Counted from the stretch's first letter, positions 20,985 to 32,240 are shown. The stretch is DNA of 64,000 bases from Incurvaria masculella (GCA_946894095.1 OX335658.1:17971001-18035000), one strand, 5' to 3'. The notes: generated by a model not told the origin, from the sequence alone. Made by a program: numbers and translations.

Positions 20985-21534
20985 TTAAGGTGGCCCAACC
21001 CGCTCATCTCCCCATACAAAAGGGGAAAGAAGATCACGCCCATATTTCTTGTCAGAAATCCAAAATTTTGCTCAAAATAGCTTTATTTGATCGAACTAGA
21101 TGTCTGATGTCCATTGGCATTGTAAAATTGTGTTTGGTTTCTAAGTTATAAGGTCCGAAAGTTCGATTTTTTCGCGCGTTTTATACAATAACTTTGGAGG
21201 TGGATTACGCAATGATAAAGTAAGAAGATCGTAAAAAGATTAGTCATCAGACATAGCTTATTTAATCAATATTTATGATCTATTTGGTTTTTGTTAGATT
21301 TTTGACTACAGCGGTCGTGGTTTACTTTTAGCTATAAGTCGTCTTGAAATTAAAATTTTCGTAAATCTTACCAAATCATACACTATGCACATTGTCTTTT
21401 TTGTGGACATGTTGCATCTTCCTCATCACGGAGCCTGTCTTATTCTTTGAAACAGAGAAGGTCCCAGAGCGCAACAGCACGGTTTTGTACCGTGCCCGCG
21501 AATGAGTTGGGGCCGCCGGGTTGGGCCGCCTTAA
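20985..21534. mobile_element. TTAA MITE (GGTGGCCC family), intact copy
   Basis: 550 bp including TTAA at both ends (20985-20988, 21531-21534). Terminal inverted repeats are GGTGGCCCAACCCG and CGGGTTGGGCCGCC. An internal near-palindrome GCACGGTTTTGTACCGTGC lies close to the right end. No coding capacity. The TTAA target is that of piggyBac-type elements, so it may be mobilised by such a transposase (inference). Confidence 0.9.
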
Positions 21535-22319
21535 GGCCTCATCAAAGGCCCCTGGCGCGAGCCGAGTAATTCCCCTTCTAAGAGCCGTCAGCGGCTGCGC
21601 AGAAACATAACTGTATCGGATTTGGTTACTGCGTGCGCACTGCAGGGGAAGCACTCGGCTCGCCCCGGCTGTAGTGTAAATTTTTTTTTTCTTTGAGATG
21701 TGTGTTCGGTTTGTCTCAACCAGCCTCGTGCAAAATATTATCTTTAAACCTTTCTTATAAACATTCGCAATCATGAAATTATAGCGAAATCAAATTATCA
21801 ACTCCGACAAACAACACGATACAAAAGCGCGGGAAATGTCAAGAACGTTCTGTTTACGTAGTGCTTTGTTAATAAGTGTCTTACAACCATGCCCTAAATG
21901 TATTTGATATTCTATCCCTCTCTATTGTATGCTAGAGTCAATAGAGTGTTGAGAATTGACATCCTGTAAGTCAATTCTTGACACTATTGACCCTCTCCGC
22001 CTGAGTCGACGGATTTTCGGTAAGCTAAATGTCCTTTTATGTAAATCAATACGAACATAAATAATATCTCAAGCTCAACTGAATATATTTCCGAAGGAAC
22101 TTGATGTCACGCCAGGACCTTTTATAGCAAGGCTACATCAAACTGGATAACAAGCACGGACCACTTTTCGTCGTTCGTTTGTCATGAAATGAGATGGCAA
22201 TCACCCGACCGCGCCCAAATTCGCTCAACCTCGACGATGGATCATTGAGGCATTCATCGCACTACCGAAGCTGACGACTTCATAACATTCACCACATAAC
22301 GACAGCACCTTCACAGACG
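21535..22319. other. Unassigned; contains a 20-bp-arm hairpin
   Basis: An inverted repeat at 21,933-21,992 pairs AGTCAATAGAGTG..GAGAATTGAC with GTCAATTCTTGACACTATTGAC. A scrap of SINE tail (CGAAGGAACTTGATGTCACG) lies near 22,093. Nothing else recognised. Confidence 0.5.
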
Positions 22320-22460
22320 TGCACCGCCCCGCCGCGGCCGCGCGCCGCGCTCGGTGACGTGACCGCACCGAGGTCACACTGCGGTAACAACGCACCAGAT
22401 GTCCAACTCTGCACCTCCGCCGCGCCGCCGCGCCGCCGCGCCGCCGCGCCGCCATCACGA
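22320..22460. other. GC-rich island
   Basis: GCCGCGGCCGCGCGCCGCGC and a CGCGCCGC repeat; open frames on both strands are low-complexity. Confidence 0.5.
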
Positions 22461-22768
22461 CGAGGAATTCAACCGCCTCTCATGATCGGCCGCTGCCTTC
22501 GGCTCGGCTCTCCGTCTACTCTTTTTGTATCCTCCCACAAAAACGTGACCATTGATCATTATCCTCGTTCTGTGGATACAATAAAACTCTCGTTCGATAG
22601 CATCGTCCGACGCTCGTCCAGAGAATGACATTGCAAATGGACTGTTGAAAATATTACACCATTTATTCAATCACTAATGCAGTGATTTAAAAGAAAATTT
22701 GCCGCGGGAAAACGCGTCGCAGAATGTTAATGAAGTGGCGCCTGTGCCGAAGACCGCGACGCGTAACG

Positions 22769-22776
22769 TGACGTCA
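22769..22776. promoter_or_regulatory. CRE-like palindrome TGACGTCA
   Basis: Perfect cAMP-response-element palindrome inside the longer palindrome GTGACGTCAC, in GC-rich sequence. No gene start is recognised nearby, so function is unknown. Confidence 0.4.
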
Positions 22777-22855
22777 CGCACGCTCTCCTGCGCGCGCATT
22801 TTTACAAGCTTTTATTTAACTTGCCCTGTTTGCATGTTTGTATGTATGTATGTAA

Positions 22856-23050
22856 CTAGCCTTTGCCCGCGGCTTCGCTCGCTCTAAAAACCGTTAGAGG
22901 ACATCGGAAATTAATATTGTTTCTCCATAAAAGTTTGAATTTGAGGATACATTCGTAAGACGGTAAACCAGATGGGTGAGTGTATTTAGGAACTTCACGG
23001 GATAGTGTAATGTTCACTAATGTGTCCACAGATTCACTGGTAGAAAGCTA
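22856..23050 (-). mobile_element. Helitron-like 3' end
   Basis: Reads CTAGCCTTTGCCCGCGGCTT then TTGTTTCTCCATAAAAG; the same order occurs at 48,674-48,790. In minus orientation the end is GCAAAGGCTAG, the CTAG terminus of lepidopteran Helitrons. Confidence 0.5.
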
Positions 23051-23586
23051 CATTATTCTTGAGTGCAACTGATATTTGTCATGAAGTGTTGCATACGACA
23101 TGAATTGTTGATTATCGTCAATTCTTATTAATTTTGCGCTTTTACTTGTGGTTGTAAGCAGTGGCAAATACTTTTGTAAACTTAGACTAAGTGGACGGTC
23201 TTGCCAGTTTTTCTTCGCTGGAATTGCTGAACTGGCTAATGATAAAATATGACATATCCGTGTGCAGTGTACTGTCTATGGATGATAAGTAAACAATGAA
23301 CAATTCCTGGGTTTTACAATGCTATTAATCACCACGCAGAATTACTTAACGGGTGAGCAGTGGAGTTAAATAAAAAAGAAGTCGGGAAGTAGTGATCTCA
23401 TTTTAAAAAGGATTTTACTTGTTTTTAACTAAATCCGACAACGAATAACGTGCGTCCCATGCAAACGTTGCTACCCTTCCTGACGCCTGCAGAGGTTGAC
23501 TTTAATAAATAGTCGAAAATGACTAAAAACTACGTTAAAATTTTCCACTCCTTCCCACCCCTTAGTGGTAACATTTTATACAATGA
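23051..23586. other. Unassigned, possibly interior of Helitron-like element
   Basis: No recognised coding sequence or terminus. Confidence 0.3.
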
Positions 23587-23790
23587 CTAGCTGCGGTACC
23601 CGGCCCCGCTCGGGTCAATGTCGTGTTGGATTGATTTCGATCTGAATTATTTCCTGTATAAAAAGTAACCCAAAAGGCTGGTCCAGGACTATTTGTCCAT
23701 CTACCAAATTTAATCAAAATCGTTTGAACCGATATGGCATTATTAAATGATAAACATCGACATATTCCCATTCAGAGTTTCGTAAACATT
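23587..23790 (-). mobile_element. Helitron-like 3' end, second family
   Basis: CTAGCTGCGGTACCCGGCCC followed by TTTCCTGTATAAAAAGTAAC and CAAAAGGCTGGTCCAGGAC. It is the reverse complement counterpart of the fragment at 60-255. Confidence 0.5.
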
Positions 23791-24630
23791 TAGGAGCGAA
23801 TTTTAAAAGCATGTGCCGCCGGACCCTTACTGCACTGGCACTATTACATAGAAATTGATACAAAACCAATAAAGTTTCCTTTTATGAGGAATACATTGAA
23901 AACGGTAACCCATCCGGAATCTGACTGCGCACAGAGTTGCTATATGTTGATAAAATACGCAAATAAATCGGGCGAGTGGTTTGAAGTTATCGCTCTACAT
24001 GATATCGTAACTTTCTGTAGGCCTTTTTAACACCTACAATTTTCAAGTACATAGTTTTCATTTTTCTCTTAAGGTTTGCATTAAATATTTAAAAATTGCG
24101 TACGCAATCCTTGCTCGTTGATCGCTCCTTATATTAATGAATACCGTATCAAAAATTCCGTTTCGTGGCTTGTAAGAAGTAAACGAAGAAATAAAGGCAG
24201 ATAGTGATTAAAAAGTAAGCGCCGCCCTCTCCCCCTAGAGCCGCGGCCCTCCCGCCGAGCCGCGCGGTGAATTTTTCGCGGTTTGTATGACAACTACATC
24301 TTAACGTTAGCGAGACTGAATTATATATAGCCTATCCTATGTCCCGTGTATTTACATATAAGTGTATTAAGTTTCATCGAATTCGGATGATCGCTTTAAG
24401 AGTTATGGAGGAACATACATACATACATACATTCAGAACTGATTTCTAAAAATCATCAATTTAGTCTTAGTATCATACATAAAGTCTACAAACGAAGTAT
24501 CTTAGAAAACAAAGCAACTTACTCCATGAACACCCCTTACAGATTTATTATTAGTATAGATGAAAGGGATATTTGATTTATTATATCAAAGAGCATAAGA
24601 TCAAGTTTCAAATAAATCTGACAAAAAAAA
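23791..24630. other. Unassigned
   Basis: AT-rich with a small GC-rich patch at 24,220-24,270 and a short (CATA)n at 24,415-24,432; typical of moth repeat debris but no family named. Confidence 0.4.
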
Positions 24631-24634
24631 AAAT

Positions 24635-24800
24635 CGCATTATGCGACCACTCTAAGTAAACGCCCCAACTTATCTACCTACCTGTCATGTTCAAATTTGT
24701 TTTGGTCATATCTTGGGAAACACTGGTCGCAGACCTATTATGCGACCACTTAAACAAAACGCCCCGACTTGATCTACCTACCTGACATGGCCAAAAAATG
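24635..24800. repeat. Tandem pair, about 100-bp unit
   Basis: TATGCGACCACT, AACGCCCC.ACTT and ATCTACCTACCTG occur twice in the same order, offset by about 100 bases. Confidence 0.65.
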
Positions 24801-24829
24801 ATTTGATTATGGACCACCACTGCTACCAT

Positions 24830-24970
24830 TCGAACTTTCAGGGGGGCTGCGAAAACCATGCCGGTTGGCCAGTTGCTTCTTCACACCATGTTTGATGGAC
24901 CCCTTAAGGTGCTCATGGGCTTTCGAACTTTCAGGGTGGCTGCAAAAGCCAAGACGGCCGGTCAATTAAA
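24830..24970 (-). repeat. Dispersed repeat shared with 55,325-55,545
   Basis: TTCGAACTTTCAGGGGGGCTGC and TTCTTCACACCATGTTTGATGG recur in reverse orientation at 55,330-55,545, where two to three units stand in tandem. Confidence 0.65.
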
Positions 24971-25019
24971 GTCAATTAAAATATTTGTTGCACGAAAATG
25001 TTGTAAAGAAGCCTAAAAT

Positions 25020-25239
25020 CGGTAAAGGTGCAGTTTTGAGGATCTGAAGTAAGTTGATTTACGATCTCAGATTTGAAAATGTATCCCATTTTATTAATTT
25101 TTAAATCTGAGATGGCTAAATGCCAATGAGAACCTTATAGGGGTGAATGGAGGATTAACAGTATTTATGGAGACATAATATATATTTTCAAAATCAATCA
25201 ACCGTTTATAGCGCGAGCGAATCCTCGGGCAAAGGCTAG
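25020..25239 (+). mobile_element. Helitron-like 3' end
   Basis: GCGCGAGCGAATCCTCGGGC is followed by AAAGGCTAGT, with CTAG at 25236-25239. This is the plus-strand counterpart of the end at 22,856. Confidence 0.5.
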
Positions 25240-25374
25240 TTATTTATAAAATGGAAGTGATTCAGGAGAATGAAGCTATTAATTGAACCGAAATGGTTGA
25301 CCTCAGTGAAAGTGTGCTATGTATATTGGTACGTACAATATTGATTAGTCTTGCGCTCGTTCCGCTACGCGAGC

Positions 25375-25540
25375 GTTTCCCCTCGGAGTCGGTGCGGGGC
25401 GGTGCGGGGCGCGGCGGGGTGGTGCGGGGCGCGGCGGGGAGGAGGCGTCGATGCCTGACCTTTCGCAACCTTCCGCTCCGCGCCGCTTCCCGCGCGCGGC
25501 CCGCGGGGAGGGGCTACCTCTTCTAGTTCAGGTCCCGCGC
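25375..25540. other. GC-rich island
   Basis: Repeated GGTGCGGGGCG words; no supported gene. Confidence 0.5.
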
Positions 25541-25544
25541 CGTT

Positions 25545-25632
25545 ATAGAACCTGATATGTATGACTAATGCCACACAACTACCGTCATGATATTAGCTCA
25601 GTACATTCTGTTTCCGAAGGAATTAGATGCAA
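25545..25632 (-). mobile_element. SINE 3' tail fragment
   Basis: ACACAACTACCGTCATGATA and CCGAAGGAATTAG match the tail of the full-length minus-strand SINE at 50,515-50,890. Confidence 0.6.
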
Positions 25633-25678
25633 TTTTTGATAAGATCATAAATCAAATTTATCTGGCCGAATGCGAAGA

Positions 25679-25860
25679 TTAAGGTGGTCCTTCCCGGCGG
25701 GACTAACTCATTCGCGGTCACGGTACGAGACCGTGCTATTGCGCTCTGGGACCTTCTCTACTTCAAAGAAAAAGACAGGCTCCGTGATGAGGAGGATGCA
25801 ACATGTCCACAGGCACACAATGCTTGGTAATTGATTTGGTAAGATTTACGAAAATTTTAG
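25679..25860. mobile_element. TTAA MITE, truncated copy
   Basis: Starts TTAAGGTGGTCCTTCCCGGC and keeps the internal near-palindrome region and ACATGTCCACA, ending abruptly at GTAAGATTTACGAAAATTTT. Only one terminus is present. Confidence 0.8.
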
Positions 25861-25864
25861 TTAA

Positions 25865-26320
25865 TGTCTAAAAAACACTAGTGTCTGGTTCTTTATAGTT
25901 AATAGATTTCTGAAAAATGCATTTAGATTTTGCTTTATTAAGTGTTAATTTGTTGTTAAAAAACCAGTATTCTAAATGTTGTATACATATTCTTAGGTTT
26001 TCTACTATTTTTTCTTCGCTGTCAGCAACTGCTATTCCACTTGTGTCATCCGCAAAAAAGTAAACAACGCTATAGACACGTTAACGGGCAGATCTTTAAT
26101 AAATATTAGAAAGACTAACGGACCTAAGACCGATCCTTGTGGCACACCTTTAGTGATGTCCGTTACGTCTGATTTAGCTGTTGACACTTTGTTCCTTTCA
26201 TTCACGTAAGTAACTTCGACATTGTTTACGGTTTCTTAAATAACTTTTCAATAACTCCAATTGTAACCCTCGTATGCCATAATACTCTAATATATTTTAT
26301 AGGATGCTGTGATCTACACA
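25865..26320 (-). mobile_element. LINE reverse transcriptase fragment
   Basis: Minus strand: EYYGIRGLQLELLKSYLRN, DITKGVPQGSVLGPLVFLIF, then after a one-base shift YFFADDTSGIAVADSEEKIV and LEYWFFNNKLTLNKAKSK. This contains the finger/palm motifs and an intact FADD catalytic motif. At least two frameshifts separate the pieces. Likely CR1/Jockey type. It is cut on the left next to the truncated TTAA MITE. Confidence 0.85.
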
Positions 26321-26439
26321 ATGTAAATCGCAAGGTATTTCATTGTGTAAATTTGTATGAAATTAGCATTGTTTGGATAAATATTGTATTAGCAACCGCG
26401 CTTGCGCATGTGTGTCTACTGTATATATCTAATAGATTG

Positions 26440-26634
26440 TGGGTAGTGCTTGCTGGTGCTGCTCGCCGATAGCGGAGGTATTCGCGGTTCGTGTCGCGCG
26501 CTCCGCTGTCCTCCTAACTCCTTCGCTCTCGCCGTCGTCCCACCCACGCTCGACGCATCGTGCGCTGCGCCGCTTTACATAACACGACACGACACGACAA
26601 GTCGCGCGCGCTCCTTCAGTGTTATTGCATTGTC
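26440..26634. other. GC-rich, unassigned
   Basis: C-rich sequence with an ACACGACACGACACGAC micro-repeat at about 26,580; no gene supported. Confidence 0.4.
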
Positions 26635-27035
26635 ACATGTGCGGCAGCTAGGGCGAAGGCCAGGGATAGGCAGTACAAGTTCGTCTGGGTGCGTAATGGT
26701 CGACGAGACGAGAACTTGCAGACCATCCACGTGCGCAGCCTACACTTCCTTGCCCAGCTAGCCTAATGTGCATACGTCGTATTATGAAGGAGTAAATTTC
26801 TTAGAAAGAATATTAGAGGAATGAGGACTAAGATAGCTGACATTAAACATGAAGTGTTAAAAAGTAAATTCGATTTGATAATATTCGCTGAAACATGACT
26901 AAATGCCGAAATATCCAAAACTGAATTATTGGTCTCTAGATATTGTGTTTATAGAAGAAACCGAAATACCTGTGGTTTTAACTCAGAGAAGGACGGGGGG
27001 GGCGTATGGATTGCCACCTCAAACAAAATGTAGTC
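26635..27035 (+). mobile_element. LINE ORF1 end and ORF2 endonuclease start
   Basis: RAKARDRQYKFVWVRNGRR then IHVRSLHFLAQLA and a stop (26,766) resembles the C-terminus of lepidopteran LINE ORF1 proteins. From about 26,806 the frame NIRGMRTKIADIKHEVLKS, FDLIIFAET, (stop), LNAEISKTELLVSRYCVYRR and GGGVWIATS is the start of an APE-type endonuclease. The stop replaces the Trp expected in the ETW motif. 3' truncated at about 27,035. Confidence 0.75.
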
Positions 27036-27565
27036 TTCCCGCATGAAATCCGGGGAGTTATTTATTTTTTAGTTTTTAAGGGAAAATAAAAACTAATGAA
27101 CAAATATCGAAAGGTTACCCTTTTCTCGTTTAGTAAAATGGAATGGGAAAGCAGCGAGCGTGAAAGAAAATGTGAAGATTGGATGAGTTGACTACTGTGA
27201 CAGCTTCAACGAGGGTATGTGATATGCAGCTTTATACGTGTCTGCGATCCGGAGCCGGCGGTGGTGATGCCGGGGCGGAGGCGGAGGAAATGCAACAGGA
27301 ACAGTACTAGGTAGTCAGGAACGGCACGTATTACCCCGCCGTCATGTCTCAGCAGCACTCACCGGTCTGTCTATTATCGGTTAAAGTAAACAACGGTGGG
27401 TCGAGAGCCGCCGCCGCCTTCGTCCAGCACGAGCGACGGCGACGGGAGGAACAAAGGTAGTTTCGCGAAAGAGATTGCCGATCCCGTTTTAACTAGCTCC
27501 GTCGGAGGTAATCGAAGTTGGCATCGGCGGCGTCGCTTCCTCCCCCCTCAACCGTCCCGCCGCCG
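27036..27565. other. Left flank of Transib, GC-rich
   Basis: AT-rich to 27,230, then a GC-rich stretch with GCCGGCGGTGG and CCGCCGCC words running up to the transposon end. No gene supported. Confidence 0.4.
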
Positions 27566-28190
27566 CACGGTGGGCTGGGAATCCGGTTTCATAGTATTAC
27601 GATTTTTGGAAAATCAACTTGGTTTCAATAAAAAAGTAAGTATGCAGAAATGTTGGGCATGTTTCTAGATGTTCTGTAAAGAAGTTTGGTTCTATTCAAT
27701 CAACCCATTATTTTTTTATTGCACTTGAAAACTTTTCAATGTATGGAACGGAATATTGTTTTTCGTTTTTCTCGAAAGTCTTAAAAAGTGTCGAGACCAG
27801 ATTAGCAAGGTGAGTAAACTGAACATATAAAGAATCTTTTTAAGAAAAAAAATCCACCGGACAATACCGGGACACGGAGTTATAGTGAGTTAAACATTGA
27901 CGTATTTCATATTTTTTTAAACAAGTAATGTACGTCGATTAGTGTTTCTTACACTAAGATAGTCTTATTTAAACATGTTTTGGGATACATATAAGGGTTT
28001 TAACAGGAGCGTACATGCACAAAATTGTTGCAAAGTCACTTCGATTTCTAATTAAATTCAAAGAAAAACGAATTATGTGATGGTCAAAAAATCCGTTAAT
28101 GTCAATATTTCTGCAGATAACAACATAAATAATGTTTTTGCGATCGTTTATCGTTTAAATTTTATAAATACTTTCAAAAACAAATTTCAA
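27566..28190 (+). repeat. Left terminal inverted repeat of Transib
   Basis: Pairs with 31,155-31,778. The outer roughly 400 bp are nearly identical in reverse complement (for example CACGGTGGGCTGGGAATCCG and GACAATACCGGGACACGGAG); the inner 200 bp are diverged but still alignable to TATAAATACTTTCAAA. Confidence 0.9.
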
Positions 28191-28613
28191 TTAAAAAAAA
28201 CCTTACGAACTGTCAACTCTTTAAGGAAATAGTAATGTTATATCAATATTTTCAAAGTAAAGACATCATAAAATGTCAATGTTAAAGCCTTAGAAATTGA
28301 ACATACAATTATCTCCTAATTTCGGATGTTAACTGCGGATTAGGTATAATTCACATGAAAACAAGGTGATTAGCGCGCTTCTATTGTTCCGTTCTTCTAA
28401 CTGCAAACATGGACTTTGCTCTAGGACATATCTTTGTCGCTCTCTAGTAAATAACTAGTTTTATTTATAAACGTGTTGTCCTTTGAGGTATTTTTTAAAA
28501 TTTAATTTAGTGCTTGTCTGACAGTCGCGCGCAACACACGTTTTGCGCTGTTGCCAAGTGCTTTTCCCAATTCGATTATCAATTACGTATTACGATTAAA
28601 GTCTATTTTAATC

Positions 28614-30653
28614 ATGGAAGGGCTTAAAACGAATCTTGATATTTTCCTGTTCTTGAAGGATAATAATGCTTTCTCGAAACCAAATATACTTTTTGATAAA
28701 GTTGTAAATCTTCTCGATTTAAGTGAAATTGATTGTAAACGCTTTCAGTTATTTATCAATATATGGCCGGAATATGTTCGTACGTCGATTTCGTCAATAT
28801 ATGGTGACAACGAGAAATCCTTGGAAGGGGTTTCAGAAGAGCTACCAGCAATGACTGCTACATCGAGTAGCACTACTTCCTCGAGCTTTATGCAGAAGGT
28901 CAGTCCACGGAAACCTTTCCAATGCTTGCATTATCAGCAAAAAATACGTAGAACGGAGACTATTTGTTCGAATTACGATTTTGAAGAGCTTGCATTTGCC
29001 GCAATTTCGAAAGGAAAGGGCACTGAGCAAGATGATATTGCTTACATTTTACAATATCTTCTCGCTAATCCTGAAGCAGCACGTACAATAAGGGAATCCA
29101 TAATAAATAAAAGCAAAACTCAATATTCCGCAGAAAATGCCCTCAGCATGTTTAGTGCTCTGAAGTTATCAAAGATGCAATATTGCTCTTTGAGAAACTG
29201 TGCTCAGGAAAATGGGCATAATTTATATCCTTCCTACTATCAAATTCAGAGAGCCAAAATAGAATGCTATCCTACTACAGAGAATATACAGGTTAACGAT
29301 GTGCAAGCAAAAATTCAATTGCAAGCGCTTCTGGATCTGACCGTTAGGAGGCTTGAATAAGTTGTTACCCAAAAAAAAAGTTACCCAAATTGAAAATTTG
29401 CAACTTAATTTGATCTGCAAATGGGGATTTGACGGTGCATCCGGTCAGATATGTGCTCAAAACAAAAGATGGATGGAGAATCAGACGATTCCACCATCTT
29501 CATGTGCTCGCTTGTGCCATTGAAGCTGGTTTGTGGAGAAGACATTTACTGGGAGAATTTGAAACCATCGTCCACAAAGTACTGCAGACCCGTTTTTTTC
29601 AAATTCGCCCATGAAAATTACCTTGATATAAAAAGCGAAATGATGGCTATAGAAGATGAAATAAAAGGACTTACACCATCTCCTATTGGCAATCAGTCAC
29701 ATGTTGGACACACTCTTTTAATAACTATGATTGATGGTAAAATCACGTCACATTTGTCTGACACATCAAATCAATCGTGCGACATTTGCAAAGCAAAGCC
29801 ATCAGAAATGAATAATTTGGAACATTTACAGAATCGAGAGGTTGCTACAGACATCTATAAGTATGGACTATCCTCTTTGCATGCCTGGATAAGGTGTATG
29901 GAGTGTTTGCTTCATATAGCCTATAGGCTTGACTTCAAAAAATGGCAAATTAAAGGCGCTGACAAAGTAATTGCGCAAGCTAAGAAAAAACAAATACAAG
30001 ACTCTTTTCGACATGAGTTAGGATTGCTTGTCGATGTCGTGAAACAAGGTGCTGGTACCACAAACGACGGGAACACCGCCAGGCGGTTTTTCGAGGATCC
30101 AGAAAAGACAGCTGCCATAACAGGAATCGATAAAACATTAATCGAGCGTTTTGCCGTGATTCTGAGAGTTATTGTAAGGGGCGAGCAAGTTAATGTTGAG
30201 GCATTTTCTCGTTACTCTCAAGAGACGGCAAAACTATACGTTGATTTATACAGTTGGTATTATATGCCAGCCAGTGTGCACAAACTGCTTTCCCATGGTG
30301 CTGCCATAATACAGCACCATAATCTTGTACCGATTGGGAAGTTATCCGAAGAAGCATCGGAAGCTAGAAATAAAGATTTTAAAAAATGCAGAGAGCATCA
30401 TGCACGCAAATTTAATAAAACTGCAACCAACCTGGACATACTTAATAACTTTTTGGTATCTTCAGATCCGTTTTTGGCTAGTGTGCAACCTAAAGTTAGT
30501 GAGAAGAGGAGGCAAATTATGTCAAATGATATGCTATCCTTATTAATATTGCCACTAACTGAAGAAAAACAACGTTCTGTTTTCATCGACGTCAATAATT
30601 TATCTGAATCAGAGCTGTACAGTTCTTCCGATTCAGACTCTCCCTCTGACTAA
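28614..30653 (+). pseudogene. Transib transposase (RAG1 core-like), interrupted
   Basis: The first ATG in frame is 28614 (MEGLKTNLDIFL); the open frame itself begins earlier without ATG. The N-terminal part (248 codons) ends at TAA 29358-29360. The catalytic start, CKWGFDGASGQ, lies in the next frame (Asp codon 29431-29433), after a nine-A run. The frame returns before 29451 and runs 400 codons to 30653. Second Asp in MIDGK (29733-29735); catalytic Glu in SEEASEARNKDF (30360-30362). The zinc pairs match RAG1: CDIC (29778-29789) and VHKLLSH (30279-30296). Total about 700 codons, full length. It would cut and join DNA at the CACGGTG ends. One stop and two frameshifts make this copy inactive unless the A-run is a sequencing error, which would still leave the stop and the second shift. 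Confidence 0.9.
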
Positions 30654-31154
30654 GATAGGTTTTCCTTAATGACTGACTCGTTCTTCAGGAGCGTCCTGTT
30701 TTCCTGCCATGCACTCTTGGCGAAATCCTAATCCTATTTTCATCCTTTTCCTATGGGGAGGAAGTAGTAAGCCTTCCCGAAGAGCATTCGTCCATAGCTC
30801 GGGCCCTCTCCGTGAGTAGCAACAAAACACCACTGAATTGTTGTGAAACTAATTACTGCGCACTTTTAGTTAATATCTTTTGGTTTCTGATTCAAAGAAG
30901 CTTAAGTAGCATATGGATTATTAAAACGTGGCACAAATACTCAAGTAACCATAGAATCACGCTTTTCAACTTGTTTTAAAGATAATTATTCATAATCCGC
31001 TCGTTACTCTTGGAACTAGTTGGAACATAGGTTTGATGTTCGACTTCATCTTTTGAAAGTTTAAAGATACAAAACATTGCGATGCCTTATAGGGTTGATA
31101 GTTAGTAAAAATATGCCTGAAACGGATCCTTAAACGCCTGAAAGTCTTCTTGAA

Positions 31155-31778
31155 GTTTGATTTGAAAAAGTATTTATAAAAATTAAAAGATAACAAAATC
31201 CAGTAATCGTAAAAAAAAATATTTATTTGTATCTGCAGAAATATTGACGGATTTCTTAAAAACATGCGTGATTAGTTTTATTTTATTTTGAAATTAAAAT
31301 GACACTTAACTGTTTTGTGCACATAGGCCTTAATAACATGCATATACGCATATAAAACCTTTAGATGTATCCCAAAACATTTAAACAAGACGATCAAAAT
31401 CACTAATCGACATACATTACTTGTTTAAAAATTTATGAAATATGTCAAAGTTTAACTCACTATAACTCCGTGTCCCGGTATTGTCCGGTGGTTTTTTTTC
31501 TCAAAAAGATTCTTTATATGTTCAGTTTACTCACCTTGCTAATATGGTCTCGACACTTTTTAAGACTTTCGAGAAAAACGAAAAACAATATTCCGTTCCA
31601 TACATTGAAAAGTTTTCAAGTGCAATTAAAAAATAATGGGTTGATTGAATAGAACCAAACTTCTTTACAGAACATCTAGAAACATGCCCAACATTTCTGC
31701 ATACTTACTTTTTTAATGAAACCAAGTTGATTTTCCAAAAATTGTAATACTATGAAACCGGATTCCCAGCCCACCGTG
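31155..31778 (-). repeat. Right terminal inverted repeat of Transib
   Basis: Reverse complement of the left arm; ends CCCAGCCCACCGTG at 31778. Confidence 0.9.
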
Positions 31779-31783
31779 CGCCG

Positions 31784-31915
31784 CCGCCGCCGCCACACTC
31801 CTCCCGCCGTCGAACTGTCGCGGCGCAGCGTCCGCGGCGAGTGACGATGCACCTTCGTCTCTCGAGTCGGAGCGGAGGCCGCGGGCTCGGTGCCGACTGT
31901 GCGCTCAACTTGGTT
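31784..31915. other. GC-rich right flank of Transib
   Basis: CCGCCGCCGCC then GTCGCGGCGCAGCG; likely one GC island split by the transposon. Confidence 0.5.
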
Positions 31916-31929
31916 TCCTGTCCGAGGTT

Positions 31930-32240
31930 TCAGTGCGCAATTTCATTGAGCCCGGACCTGTTGCATCTGTTCCGTTGCCTTTCCTGGTCGACTATTTTAT
32001 TGCTTGTCCGTCTACAATAAGAAAGATGTTTCTAAAGGCTTCCCGCATGGGAACATTGAATTCAGGAGAAATTCAAAAAGGTTCCTGGTTTTCTCATCCT
32101 CCTTGGTACTCTCGAACATCAATGCAATTTTTGAAAGAAAAAAGAAAATATCATAAAACATTTTCCACAGGTACGATTTTGACTATTTGTGTTCAAAATA
32201 ACAAGAAAACATTCGAAATGCTCACGGGCATCGTCTCTAT
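31930..32240 (+). mobile_element. Possible LINE fragment
   Basis: The frame reads HPPWYSRTSMQFLKEKRKYH KTF, similar to the endonuclease-RT linker of CR1/Jockey LINEs (PPW and KxRxHK motifs). The flanking residues do not clearly match, so the assignment is weak. Confidence 0.35.

Larger units (their letters stand above)
27566..31778 (+). mobile_element. Transib DNA transposon (RAG1-related), near complete
   Basis: 4,213 bp. Both ends begin CACGGTG reading inward, close to the CACWATG terminus of Transib elements and to the CACAGTG heptamer of V(D)J recombination signals. The element is flanked by CGCCG on each side (27561-27565 and 31779-31783), a 5-bp GC-rich target duplication as expected for the family, though the local CCG repeat makes the exact alignment slightly ambiguous. 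It carries one plus-strand transposase gene and about 0.62-kb imperfect terminal inverted repeats, far longer than the few tens of bases usual for Transib. Confidence 0.9.

Noticed and set aside
28551..28613. Extension of the Transib transposase upstream of ATG
   Set aside because: The open frame begins with TTG; the first ATG at 28614 is a more reasonable start in a eukaryote.
28614..30653. Host RAG1 gene
   Set aside because: It lies between Transib terminal repeats with a target duplication and lacks RAG1 N-terminal regions.
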